A stretch of DNA of 17,229 nt, taken from NCBI RefSeq assembly GCF_042427575.1, contig NZ_JBHMFD010000022.1, forward strand, positions 1 through 17,229. Reading direction: 5' to 3'. Positions 6,728 through 14,336 of the stretch are shown piece by piece. A program made the translations under genes and the position numbers. The DNA comes from Bergeyella porcorum. GTDB lineage: Bacteria > Bacteroidota > Bacteroidia > Flavobacteriales > Weeksellaceae. The notes beneath the pieces were generated by a model. It did not search any database. It saw only the letters and a program-made list of their open reading frames with translations, and had not been told where the DNA came from. Within the stretch, counting starts at the first letter, position 1; every line of letters starts with the position of its first letter.

Positions 6728-7021
6728 ATGGGAAGAAAGAGAGCATTTGAGATAAAAGAGAGCCTAGCAGAGCTTAAGAGTTACATACCTAAGGTGAGAG
6801 GATACAAACTGTCTAAACGCTTAGAAAGTTTGATTCTTATCAAGTCAGACCAATATAAAAAATTGGAAGAAGTTGCCACCCACCTTGGTGTGACGAGAAA
6901 AACCCTGCTCAATTGGATTAAGGAATACAAACAAGGCGGTATCGATTTGCTGCTCTCCCCCGCAAAGCGTAACAGATCATCAAAAAAAGCTGTCCAAAAC
7001 TTTTCGGACAGCTTCTCTTAA
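6728..7021 (+). pseudogene. Truncated IS630-type transposase, N-terminal HTH only
   Basis: A 97-codon frame starting at ATG 6728. The longer frame from 6605 begins inside the upstream terminator and is rejected. Residues 1 to about 86 resemble the N-terminus of IS630-type transposases common in Bacteroidota: a basic start (MGRKRAF), a helical region, then a helix-turn-helix at about residues 47-67 (EEVATHLGVTRKTLLNWIKEY region) and the usual GI-DLLL-P-KRN link. The catalytic DDE domain, about 200 residues or more in intact enzymes, is missing. From base 6982 the frame reads through the gcvP terminator, so residues 86-97 are terminator sequence, not transposase. It cannot transpose by itself. 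Whether the HTH peptide is made and binds DNA is unknown. Confidence 0.75.
6982..7014 (-). terminator. Rho-independent terminator of gcvP
   Basis: Arms AAGCTGTCC (6987-6995) and GGACAGCTT (7006-7014) form a perfect 9-bp stem. On the minus strand the stem is followed by a run of T (complement of A at 6982-6988). It lies about 30 bases past the gcvP stop. It also encodes the last 12 codons of the plus-strand transposase remnant. Confidence 0.88.
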
Positions 7022-7043
7022 AAATCATTTTAAAATATATTGC

Positions 7044-9899
7044 TTACATATAAGCTTCTATTGGCTCACAAGTACAAACCAAATTTCTATCGCCATACGC
7101 TTCATCTACACGAGAAACGGAAGCAAAGAACTTACGCTCACGCACCCAATCTAGCGGATAAGCCGCCTTCTCTCTACTGTATGGTTTGTCCCAAGCATCA
7201 GAAATTACAACTTGCTCAGTGTGCGGTGCATTTTTCAGGACATTGTTAGCAGCATCAGCTTCACCATTTACCACCTCATCTATTTCTTTCTTAATACTGA
7301 TAAGAGCTTCTGCAAAACGATCTACTTCTTCTTTACTTTCAGATTCCGTAGGCTCTATCATCAAAGTACCAGCTACTGGGAAAGATACCGTAGGAGCGTG
7401 GAAACCATAGTCCATCAGTCGTTTTGCCACATCAGCTACTTCTATTCCAAAGGTTTTAAACTGGCGGAAATCTACAATACACTCGTGTGCTACCCTTCCG
7501 TTTTCATTCTGATAAAGAATAGGATAATGCTCTGCTAATACTTCCTTCAAATAGTTAGCGTTCAAAATAGCGTGTCCTGTGGATTTTTTCAACCCTTCTG
7601 TGCCCAGCATTTTGATGTAAGCATAAGAAATATTAAGCACTAATGCAGACCCATAAGGTGCCGCAGAAATACCATCCAATGCTTCGCTACCTCCTACTTT
7701 CACATTCGGGTTAGAAGGTAAAAACGGAACCAAATGTTTTGCTACACAGATAGGACCTACCCCTGGGCCACCTCCTCCGTGAGGAATAGCAAAGGTCTTA
7801 TGAAGATTGAGGTGACAAACATCTGCCCCAATATTTCCTGGACTGGTGAAGCCTACCTGAGCGTTCATATTAGCCCCATCCATATATACTTGACCGCCAT
7901 TATCGTGAACGATTTTGATAATCTCCTTAATATTAGCATCAAAGAAGCCATAAGTAGATGGATAGGTAATCATTGCTGCAGAAAGGTTATCTCTATGCAA
8001 TTCCGCTTTTGCCTTCCAATCCTCAGCATCTATTTCTCCATTTTCAAGGTTTTTCACCACTACCACTTTCATTCCCGCAAGAACTGCCGAAGCTGGGTTG
8101 GTTCCGTGAGCCGATTGTGGAATCAAAACAATATTTCTATGACCTTCCCCTCTAGATTTGTGGTATTCACGGATGACCATTAGCCCTGCATATTCCCCCT
8201 GAGCTCCAGAGTTTGGCTGAAGAGAAGTTCCCGCAAAACCTGTAATTTCAGAAAGGTCTTTTTCTAATTCTCTAATCATTGTTTGGTAGCCTGCTGCCTG
8301 CTCCACAGGTACAAATGGATGGATATTACCCCACTCGCCCCAAGAAAGTGGCAACATTTGCGTAGCCGCATTCAGCTTCATCGTACAAGAACCTAAAGAA
8401 ATCATAGAATGGGTTAAAGACAAGTCTTTTCTTTCCAATCGTTTGATGTATCTCATCAGCTCGGTTTCGGTATGGTATTTATTGAAAACCTCTTCCGTTA
8501 AGATTTCATCTTTTCTTAGCAAATCTTGTGGAATACTGTATTCTTCTTTCAGCTCTAGTTTAAAGGCTTGCTTTCCTTTGAAACTTGCAAAAGCTTCCAA
8601 TAGATAATTAAGCTTATCCAAAGTGGTAGTTTCATTGATAGAAACACTTATGATACCCTCGGTAAAAGCATTAAGGTTAATTTTTCTATCCTTCATCAGC
8701 TGCACGAGCTTCACTTTCTCCTCTTCGCTGATGTTGATTTTCACTGTATCAAATACCGGAGCCTCTACTACATCATAGCCTATGACTTTCAATGCGTTAG
8801 CCAAAGCATTAGTCTTATAGTGGATTTGGTCTGCTATATATGCCAATCCTTTAGGCCCGTGATATACGCAATACATCCCAGCCATTACTGCTAGTAGTAC
8901 CTGTGCTGTACAGATATTGGATGTTGCTTTTTCTCTCTTAATGTGTTGCTCTCTGGTTTGCAAAGCCATTCTAAGGGCTCTTTTACCATACATATCTTGG
9001 GAAACCCCGATGATTCTTCCAGGAATATCTCTTTTATAATCTTCCTTACAAGCAAAAAACGCCGCGTGAGGTCCTCCATATCCCATCGGAATACCGAATC
9101 TCTGCGAAGTTCCCACCGCACAATCTGCGCCCATATCGGCAGGTGATTTTAGTTTTACCAAAGCCATTGGGTCGCAAGCTACAGCCACTTGAAGGTCTAA
9201 GGCTTTATAAGCTTTGATGTTTTCTGTATAGTCTATTACAACTCCATTCTTCCCAGGATATTGAAGTAGAACTCCAAAGAAAGTCTCATCTAATGCAAAA
9301 GTCTGATGGTCTCCCACCACGATTTCGATGCCTAAACCATCAGCTTTAGTTTTTAGTACTGCGATAGTCTGTGGCAGTACCAATTCTGAAACGAAAAATT
9401 TGTTTGCATTTTTCTTTTGCTCTTTGGTTCTACTTCCAAAAAACATATGCATCGCTTCCGCTGCCGCTGTGGATTCATCTAATAATGAAGCGTTGGCAAT
9501 TGGCAACCCTGTAAGATGCGTAATAACGGTTTGATAATTGAGTAATGCTTCCAATCTTCCCTGGGCAATCTCCGCTTGATAAGGCGTGTAAGCCGTGTAC
9601 CAAGATGGATTTTCAAAGATATTTCTCTTGATAGCAGACGGCAAAATGGTATTGTGATACCCTAAACCGATATAGGTATCAAACTCAAAATTATTGCTCG
9701 CTAATTCCTTAGAATGTGCTAGCATTTCATTTTCCGAAAGAGGTGCTGAGATGTTTAAATCTTGCTCTAATCGAATAGCATTGGGAATGGTCTGTGATAT
9801 CAATTCATCAATACTAGAAACGCCCACTCTCTCTAGCATAGCGTGTGTATCTGCTTCATTCAGAGAAATGTGGCGGTTTACAAACTGCGTTGTATTCAT
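7044..9899 (-). CDS. gcvP: Glycine dehydrogenase (decarboxylating), P protein
   Basis: A 951-residue cytosolic PLP enzyme. In the glycine cleavage system it decarboxylates glycine and passes the aminomethyl group to the lipoyl arm of the H protein. The length matches the single-chain form (about 950-960 residues), not the split GcvPA/GcvPB type. The PLP-binding lysine is K701 in NLHKTFAIPHGGGGPGVGP, in line with the E. coli lysine near 706. The N-terminal half includes the family sequence FENPSWYTAYTPYQAEIAQG. The glycine-rich loop and the C-terminal PTESES and RVDEAYGDRNLVC segments are also recognisable. The ATG at 9899 gives the expected start (RHISLNEAD after a few residues). The gene is alone, with its own promoter and terminator; gcvT, gcvH and lpd are not in the window. 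No glycine riboswitch is seen in the short leader. Confidence 0.97.
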   Translation of the reverse strand: MNTTQFVNRHISLNEADTHAMLERVGVSSIDELISQTIPNAIRLEQDLNISAPLSENEMLAHSKELASNNFEFDTYIGLGYHNTILPSAIKRNIFENPSWYTAYTPYQAEIAQGRLEALLNYQTVITHLTGLPIANASLLDESTAAAEAMHMFFGSRTKEQKKNANKFFVSELVLPQTIAVLKTKADGLGIEIVVGDHQTFALDETFFGVLLQYPGKNGVVIDYTENIKAYKALDLQVAVACDPMALVKLKSPADMGADCAVGTSQRFGIPMGYGGPHAAFFACKEDYKRDIPGRIIGVSQDMYGKRALRMALQTREQHIKREKATSNICTAQVLLAVMAGMYCVYHGPKGLAYIADQIHYKTNALANALKVIGYDVVEAPVFDTVKINISEEEKVKLVQLMKDRKINLNAFTEGIISVSINETTTLDKLNYLLEAFASFKGKQAFKLELKEEYSIPQDLLRKDEILTEEVFNKYHTETELMRYIKRLERKDLSLTHSMISLGSCTMKLNAATQMLPLSWGEWGNIHPFVPVEQAAGYQTMIRELEKDLSEITGFAGTSLQPNSGAQGEYAGLMVIREYHKSRGEGHRNIVLIPQSAHGTNPASAVLAGMKVVVVKNLENGEIDAEDWKAKAELHRDNLSAAMITYPSTYGFFDANIKEIIKIVHDNGGQVYMDGANMNAQVGFTSPGNIGADVCHLNLHKTFAIPHGGGGPGVGPICVAKHLVPFLPSNPNVKVGGSEALDGISAAPYGSALVLNISYAYIKMLGTEGLKKSTGHAILNANYLKEVLAEHYPILYQNENGRVAHECIVDFRQFKTFGIEVADVAKRLMDYGFHAPTVSFPVAGTLMIEPTESESKEEVDRFAEALISIKKEIDEVVNGEADAANNVLKNAPHTEQVVISDAWDKPYSREKAAYPLDWVRERKFFASVSRVDEAYGDRNLVCTCEPIEAYM

Positions 9900-9940
9900 A
9901 TATTACTTAATTATTTGATTTAATTAAAATTTTCGATGCG

Positions 9941-9971
9941 TAAAAGTACGATTTTTTAAAGTGGTCTGCAA
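9941..9971 (-). promoter_or_regulatory. Probable gcvP promoter
   Basis: On the minus strand, TTG (9971-9969), 20 bases, then TACTTTTA (9948-9941), matching TAnnTTTG at all but the last base. The leader would be about 35 bases, too short for a glycine riboswitch. Confidence 0.45.
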
Positions 9972-10017
9972 CACTATTTTTTCCCCTACTAAAAAAAGTA
10001 AAAATTTAAAAATTTTA

Positions 10018-10049
10018 TTTGTATTTATTCTAAATAGATTTTATATTTG
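10018..10049 (+). promoter_or_regulatory. Promoter of the Cys-rich micro-protein
   Basis: TTTG (10018-10021), 20 bases, then TATATTTG (10042-10049), a full match to the Bacteroidota consensus. The ATG at 10054 begins 5 bases after the -7 element, where transcription itself should start, so the mRNA may be leaderless. Confidence 0.65.
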
Positions 10050-10053
10050 CAGT

Positions 10054-10206
10054 ATGATTACAAACATAACACCCTTTAAGATAGCTCCTTTAGCTCCTGC
10101 ATATTCGGCTAATGAGACATTGTATTGCGATAAAAAGAAATGTTGCAAAAAGTTTAAAAAAGGAAAACGATGCAAAAAATGCCCTGGAAGATTAAAAATG
10201 GCATAA
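10054..10206 (+). CDS. 50-residue Cys/Lys-rich micro-protein, function unknown
   Basis: A 50-residue protein with the start at ATG 10054, immediately after a strong promoter. The longer frame from 9961 begins upstream of that promoter and is rejected. The first half is neutral (MITNITPFKIAPLAPAYSAN). The second half is very basic and carries five cysteines at 25, 30, 31, 40 and 43, spaced C-x4-CC-x8-C-x2-C, with 13 Lys/Arg between residues 25 and 48. The final CKKCPGR contains a CxxC pair. There is no signal peptide or membrane segment, so a cytosolic metal-binding or nucleic-acid-binding peptide is plausible but unproven. It is divergent from gcvP and convergent with the J-domain gene, with 17 bases between the stops. 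I do not recognise a named family. Confidence 0.6.
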   Translation: MITNITPFKIAPLAPAYSANETLYCDKKKCCKKFKKGKRCKKCPGRLKMA

Positions 10207-10223
10207 ACCCGTCTAAGTCTTCG

Positions 10224-10856
10224 CTAAGAGTTTAACATCAGGTACATTGCTAAAAGGATAAAAATCGTAGCCAATAGCAATAAAAATACTTTTAGGGACA
10301 TTTTAGATTCATTGGCACTTTCGGTGGATTTCCCTTGAGCTTCTGGTGTGGAGTGCTGCACTTCTCCACTTTTCAGTTCTGTAATGAGAATCCCTTTTAC
10401 CACGGTTTTTCTGAGCATTGTATTCTGGGCGTGAAGCAAAAGCTGAAATTTCCCATCATTAAACTCCGTGATTTTAAATGTTCTTTCACCAGAAGGTTTT
10501 TCCAAGCCAAATGGCATTATTTTCACCACATCGGCATTGGTGGTTTTCCAATAAATCGTAATAGGTTCTCCTTTCTTCACTCGTATTTTATCTACGGAAA
10601 AAGATTGTATTTCAGGTGGTAAAGTACTCCGCTGTGTTTTCAAAGCATTTTCAAAACTGGCATTATACATCTTTCTTCGTTCGGCATCTATCAGCACTTC
10701 ATAAGCTTCCTGCACTTCCCGAAATCGCTCTACGAAAAAATCATCACCCTCGTTTTTATCAGGATGATATTTCATAGACAACTTCCGATAGGCTTTCTTA
10801 ATGTCTTCATCAGAAGCATTATAATCAATTCCAAGAAAGTAATAGTAGTTTTTCAC
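10224..10856 (-). CDS. J-domain (DnaJ-like) protein with C-terminal membrane anchor
   Basis: A 210-residue protein with an N-terminal J domain (about residues 1-68). Its HPD motif at 31-33 (YHPDKN) stimulates the ATPase of an Hsp70/DnaK partner. The start is GTG at 10856, giving MKNYYYFLGI, the usual J-domain opening. There is no Gly/Phe region, zinc finger or DnaJ C-terminal domain, so it is not the general chaperone DnaJ. Residues of about 80-160 look like a beta-rich Ig-like domain. The last 23-25 residues (from about 186) form one hydrophobic helix ending in LNS, suggesting a tail-anchored protein with the J domain in the cytoplasm. It follows fabH in the same direction after 83 bases and may be the last gene of the operon. 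No clear terminator is seen after it. Confidence 0.88.
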   Translation of the reverse strand: MKNYYYFLGIDYNASDEDIKKAYRKLSMKYHPDKNEGDDFFVERFREVQEAYEVLIDAERRKMYNASFENALKTQRSTLPPEIQSFSVDKIRVKKGEPITIYWKTTNADVVKIMPFGLEKPSGERTFKITEFNDGKFQLLLHAQNTMLRKTVVKGILITELKSGEVQHSTPEAQGKSTESANESKMSLKVFLLLLATIFILLAMYLMLNS

Positions 10857-10876
10857 ACCTTAATGTTAGCTGATTG

Positions 10877-10897
10877 TTGTCGGTTGTCAGTTGATGG
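10877..10897. repeat. Short heptamer tandem repeat in the fabH-J-protein spacer
   Basis: Three adjacent 7-base units, TTGTCGG, TTGTCAG and TTGATGG, lie in the 83-base gap between fabH and the J-domain gene. No coding or promoter role is evident. The spacer is the longest in this otherwise tightly packed operon. Confidence 0.5.
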
Positions 10898-10939
10898 TTT
10901 TGGACTTGTGAACAGACCAAAACCACCAATCCAACATTT

Positions 10940-11962
10940 CTAAAACTCAAAAAGGACAGACCCCCAAGTGAATCCACTTCCAAAGGCGGATAATAATACC
11001 AAGTCACCTCGCTTTACTGCGCCACTTTCAATGGCTTCGCTTAAAGCCAATGGAATGGATGCCGCCGTAGTGTTGCCGTATTTCTGGATATTATTAAACA
11101 CTTTTTCCTCTGGTAGATTCATCTTATTCTGAATAAACTGAGCAATTCTCAAATTGGCTTGATGTGGAATAAATAGAGCCAAATCCTCAATGGTTTTTCC
11201 TGCTTTTTCCAAAGCTTCCAACATCGTTTCAGGGAAACGCGTTACAGCGTGCTTGAAGACAAAATTGCCATTCATCAATGGATAAATCTCTTGACTGGTA
11301 ATGGCTTCTGGTTCTTTTAGCAACCTATCGCTCCAGCCGTATTTGGTTCCAGGAAATTTTACACAAAGTTCCTCAGCATACTTTCCTTCGGAGTGCATAT
11401 TGAAAGCCAAAATATCCCCCGCCTCCTCAGCTTCTGTAGCCGAAAGCACAATAGCACCTGCCCCATCACCAAATATTACGGAAACCCCTCTACCCTCGTC
11501 TGAAAAGTCTAATCCAAACGAATGAATCTCTGCCCCTACAACCAAGATATTCTTATACGCCCCCGATTTGATAAAGGCATTAGCCACACTCATTGCATAG
11601 ACAAACCCTGAGCATTGATTTCTCACATCCAAAGCGCCTACAGTATTGCATCCCAACATCTCCTGAAGCTGCACGCCACAACCTGGAAAATAATAATCTG
11701 GCGACAATGTTGCAAAAATGATATAGTCTATATCCTCTGCGGTAAGTCCTGCATTGGCAATGGCTTTTTCCGCTGCTCTGAAACCAAGATAAGCTGTGGT
11801 TTCCTCTGCGTCATATCTATTTTTACGATGTCTTCTTTCCTTAATGCCCGTTCGCTCCGTAATCCACTCATCACTAGTGGTCATTCTTTGAGCCAAATCT
11901 TCATTGGTAACAATATGTTCTGGGACATAATGTCCAATCCCTTTTATAATACTTTTAATCAT
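10940..11962 (-). CDS. fabH: Beta-ketoacyl-ACP synthase III
   Basis: A 340-residue cytosolic thiolase-fold enzyme. It starts fatty acid synthesis by condensing an acyl-CoA primer with malonyl-ACP. The catalytic triad is intact: C117 in RNQCSGF, H267 in IPHQAN and N297 in YGNTTAAS. RTGIKERR (38-45) and the C-terminal GSGFTWGSVLFEF are also typical. The length is slightly above the usual 315-335. The start at ATG 11962 is 16 bases after the phosphoethanolamine transferase stop, so it is part of the lipid A-type operon and not the common plsX-rpmF setting. Flavobacteria make iso-branched and hydroxy fatty acids, so a FabH supplying branched primers for lipid A chains is an attractive inference. 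Primer preference cannot be read from the motifs. It may be a second copy besides a housekeeping FabH elsewhere. Confidence 0.93.
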   Translation of the reverse strand: MIKSIIKGIGHYVPEHIVTNEDLAQRMTTSDEWITERTGIKERRHRKNRYDAEETTAYLGFRAAEKAIANAGLTAEDIDYIIFATLSPDYYFPGCGVQLQEMLGCNTVGALDVRNQCSGFVYAMSVANAFIKSGAYKNILVVGAEIHSFGLDFSDEGRGVSVIFGDGAGAIVLSATEAEEAGDILAFNMHSEGKYAEELCVKFPGTKYGWSDRLLKEPEAITSQEIYPLMNGNFVFKHAVTRFPETMLEALEKAGKTIEDLALFIPHQANLRIAQFIQNKMNLPEEKVFNNIQKYGNTTAASIPLALSEAIESGAVKRGDLVLLSAFGSGFTWGSVLFEF

Positions 11963-11978
11963 ATTTTTTCAAAAATTA

Positions 11979-13502
11979 CTATTCAAAGATATTCATTTCT
12001 TCTTTATAGATAGGACTTTTGATGTTTAAGAAGTTCAAAACACTATGAAAAACGTGATTTTGAGAGAGTTGTTCATTAGCTTTAAGTTTTTTGTTGGCAT
12101 TGGCAGATGTCCAAACAATGAACGGAATTTCGTACTGCTCTTTTGGTGCCAAGCTCATCGGTAAACCGTGCATATAGAGGTTTTTCTCCCCGAGAGATTC
12201 TCCGTGATCGGACACATAAAGCATTGTACTCTTGTATTCTGGCAAGTGCTTCAGCTCCTCTATCACGCGGTGCAGCAGATAATCTGTATATACTATGGTA
12301 TTGTCATACGCATTGATGAGCTCTTCCGATGTACACTGTGCTACTTCTACACTATTGCACACGGGAGAAAACTTCTCAAATGCCTTCGGATATTTCTTGC
12401 TGTAGGTAGGCCCGTGGCTGGTGCTGGTATGCAAAACCACCAATAGTTTATTCTTCGGACTGGCGGCAATCTGCTCCTTCAACCCCGTAAGCAAAATACC
12501 ATCATAGCCGCAATCTTCCCCCTTGCAGTTTTTCGTCAAAGCCTCTTTGTTCATAAAGTTTTTGATGTGCAAAGGTGGTTCGCCCCAATTGGTGGTTCGC
12601 CAGATCACTTCCACATCGTTTCGGTAGAGATAATTGGGCAGTATTTCGTATAAATCGCTCGTGTTTTCGTGTTCCAAAATACACTTAACCCCCGCCGTAG
12701 TATATGTAGCACAAGAAGTTGCAGGGAAATGGTGTACATTTTCCGTAGCAGAAAGCAGCGGATTGGTATCTTTTTTATAGCCATAAAGCGAGAAATTTTG
12801 GCTTCGGGCAGATTCTCCAATCACCAAAACAACAATGCTTTTTTCATCATCTCCAATAGTGGCATTGGGCAATAAAATTTCTTTTTGATTCTTCTCTTTC
12901 TGATGCTTGAAATACAGTGCCGTATTCACAGAATAAGACCAAGGCATTGCCAAACCGCCCAACTTTTTGGAGTTTTTATCTATCCAAAGCCAGTTCATCG
13001 CATTGACGAAAGCCATAAGCAGTAAAAATCCCAAAGCGAGCCCTATGGTTTTGAAAAATCGCTTAACGGTAGTAGGCTCCACACGGGCTTTGACAATGTA
13101 AATACTTGGCAAAATTCCTAAAAGCAATACATACAATACAAATCCTAAGGAAAAATAACTGCTAGACTCTTCATAATTGGTATTAAATACATTGCCAATC
13201 ATACTTTCATCAATAATCACGCTATAGGTATTCACAAAATAGAATGCAATGGCATTGATAATGAACGTAAGCACCAATAAAACCTTTCCAAAAATCCTAT
13301 TAATGAAAAGAAACAGATAATAGGCAAAGGCATTGGCTACTAGCATCACCACTACCAAACTGGCAACAAGCAACACGCCACTGAAACTTTTCACCCCTAC
13401 ATTTTCTACTACAAATCGAAAAAATGGATAGTGGAAAAACAAAAAAGTAAGCACACTAAGAATGAATGCAAAGTGCGTTAAAGGTATTTTATTTTTTAAC
13501 AT
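11979..13502 (-). CDS. eptA: Lipid A phosphoethanolamine transferase (EptA/MCR family)
   Basis: A 507-residue inner-membrane enzyme. Five hydrophobic helices lie within residues of about 10-168, followed by a periplasmic sulfatase-fold domain. It transfers phosphoethanolamine from phosphatidylethanolamine to lipid A, which lowers negative charge and polymyxin binding. Active-site elements are GESARSQNFSLYGY (E230 metal ligand), the nucleophile T266 in SCATYTTAG, HGPTY (H363), SDHGES (D432, H433) and YMHGLP (H445). Cysteine pairs near 264/274, 326/331 and 382/390 match the three disulfides of the family. Most relatives have SCGT, so the Ala in SCAT is a small variation. The start overlaps the end of the PAP2 gene by 14 bases, implying translational coupling. 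The family is secure; the exact acceptor group (1 or 4' position, or another lipid) is inferred. Confidence 0.92.
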   Translation of the reverse strand: MLKNKIPLTHFAFILSVLTFLFFHYPFFRFVVENVGVKSFSGVLLVASLVVVMLVANAFAYYLFLFINRIFGKVLLVLTFIINAIAFYFVNTYSVIIDESMIGNVFNTNYEESSSYFSLGFVLYVLLLGILPSIYIVKARVEPTTVKRFFKTIGLALGFLLLMAFVNAMNWLWIDKNSKKLGGLAMPWSYSVNTALYFKHQKEKNQKEILLPNATIGDDEKSIVVLVIGESARSQNFSLYGYKKDTNPLLSATENVHHFPATSCATYTTAGVKCILEHENTSDLYEILPNYLYRNDVEVIWRTTNWGEPPLHIKNFMNKEALTKNCKGEDCGYDGILLTGLKEQIAASPKNKLLVVLHTSTSHGPTYSKKYPKAFEKFSPVCNSVEVAQCTSEELINAYDNTIVYTDYLLHRVIEELKHLPEYKSTMLYVSDHGESLGEKNLYMHGLPMSLAPKEQYEIPFIVWTSANANKKLKANEQLSQNHVFHSVLNFLNIKSPIYKEEMNIFE

Positions 13503-14316
13503 AGTTTAAAATCATTTTATAAAGAGCCACCAGCAATCCTACCCCTGCAATATAGTAGATTAAAAGATGCTCTTGAGTCATTTTGTTTATCAAAGCCAAC
13601 AAACCTCCCGAAAACGCAATAATGAAAAGCGGATAAAACCTCTTCTGCTCTATCCATCTTAGAAATCTGGATTTCATACAAATGTAAATCCCAGAAAGTG
13701 CAGAAATAAAGCCTACACAAGCACCCACCAAGGTATCCAAAGGATAATGAGCCCCTACGCCTACCCTACTAGACACAAAGACCACACCCAGCACCAGCAT
13801 CCCTACACACCATAGCCAGCGGAGCCACCTCTGCGAAGGCATAAAAGCGTATAGCAATACCATAATGATGGTAAAAGCCGTGATGGAATGCCCCGAAGGC
13901 AAGCTATTGTGTCCTTTCAGAATCTTTCCGATAATCACGCAATGCTCTTCCCCTAAGGCGGCGGCAGGTCTTGGCACAGAGAATATTTTTTTCAAAACAG
14001 CAGAAAGCACCAAAGATACCAAAGACCCCGAAATCAATGCTTCCCATACCCTCGGTGTGAGAATCACAAAAACACTCAAAATGGATAAAAACACCAGTGC
14101 ATCACCCATTTGCGTAGCATTGTTTTGAAAATCAGGAAACTGAGACAGCCAGCCATTCAGTTTTAAAAACCAATCTTTCTGCACTTGGATATAGCCTTCC
14201 TGCGACAATCCATCATTCAGATAAAGGTAAATCCACAAGAGTAGCAAAATCCCTATTGGAATGAGAAATGCTATTGGTTTTACTTTTGAAAAGTTTTTAA
14301 CAACATTGGTATTCAT
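13489..14316 (-). CDS. PAP2-family membrane phosphatase, possible lipid A phosphatase
   Basis: A 275-residue protein with about six to eight hydrophobic segments and all three PAP2 motifs. These are K-x6-RP (K109 to R116-P117), PSGH (140-143) and SR-x5-H-x3-D (S183, R184, H190, D194), in which H190 is the expected nucleophile. PAP2 enzymes remove phosphate from lipids such as phosphatidic acid, undecaprenyl pyrophosphate or lipid A (LpxE/LpxF). Its 14-base overlap with the EptA-type gene supports a role on lipid A. In Helicobacter pylori, LpxE and EptA are adjacent, and LpxE removes the 1-phosphate before EptA adds phosphoethanolamine. LpxE or LpxF is therefore the favoured role, but sequence alone does not separate it from a PgpB/BacA-like undecaprenyl pyrophosphatase. 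It follows the glycosyltransferase after 20 bases. Confidence 0.9.
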   Translation of the reverse strand: MNTNVVKNFSKVKPIAFLIPIGILLLLWIYLYLNDGLSQEGYIQVQKDWFLKLNGWLSQFPDFQNNATQMGDALVFLSILSVFVILTPRVWEALISGSLVSLVLSAVLKKIFSVPRPAAALGEEHCVIIGKILKGHNSLPSGHSITAFTIIMVLLYAFMPSQRWLRWLWCVGMLVLGVVFVSSRVGVGAHYPLDTLVGACVGFISALSGIYICMKSRFLRWIEQKRFYPLFIIAFSGGLLALINKMTQEHLLIYYIAGVGLLVALYKMILNYVKK

Positions 14317-14336
14317 TTTTCTTCAACCTTTTAGAT

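Noticed and set aside
7734..8183. 149-codon plus-strand frame inside gcvP
   Set aside because: It is antisense to the PLP-binding region of gcvP, and the translation is low in recognisable structure.
9900..9971. Glycine riboswitch before gcvP
   Set aside because: The leader is about 35 bases if the proposed promoter is right, and no paired aptamer structure is visible.
9961..10053. Longer version of the micro-protein from 9961
   Set aside because: The extra codons lie upstream of and across the consensus promoter. The short form starts right after it.
11615..12013. 132-codon plus-strand frame over fabH
   Set aside because: It is antisense to fabH catalytic sequence and runs through the intergenic gap. 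No promoter or family match.
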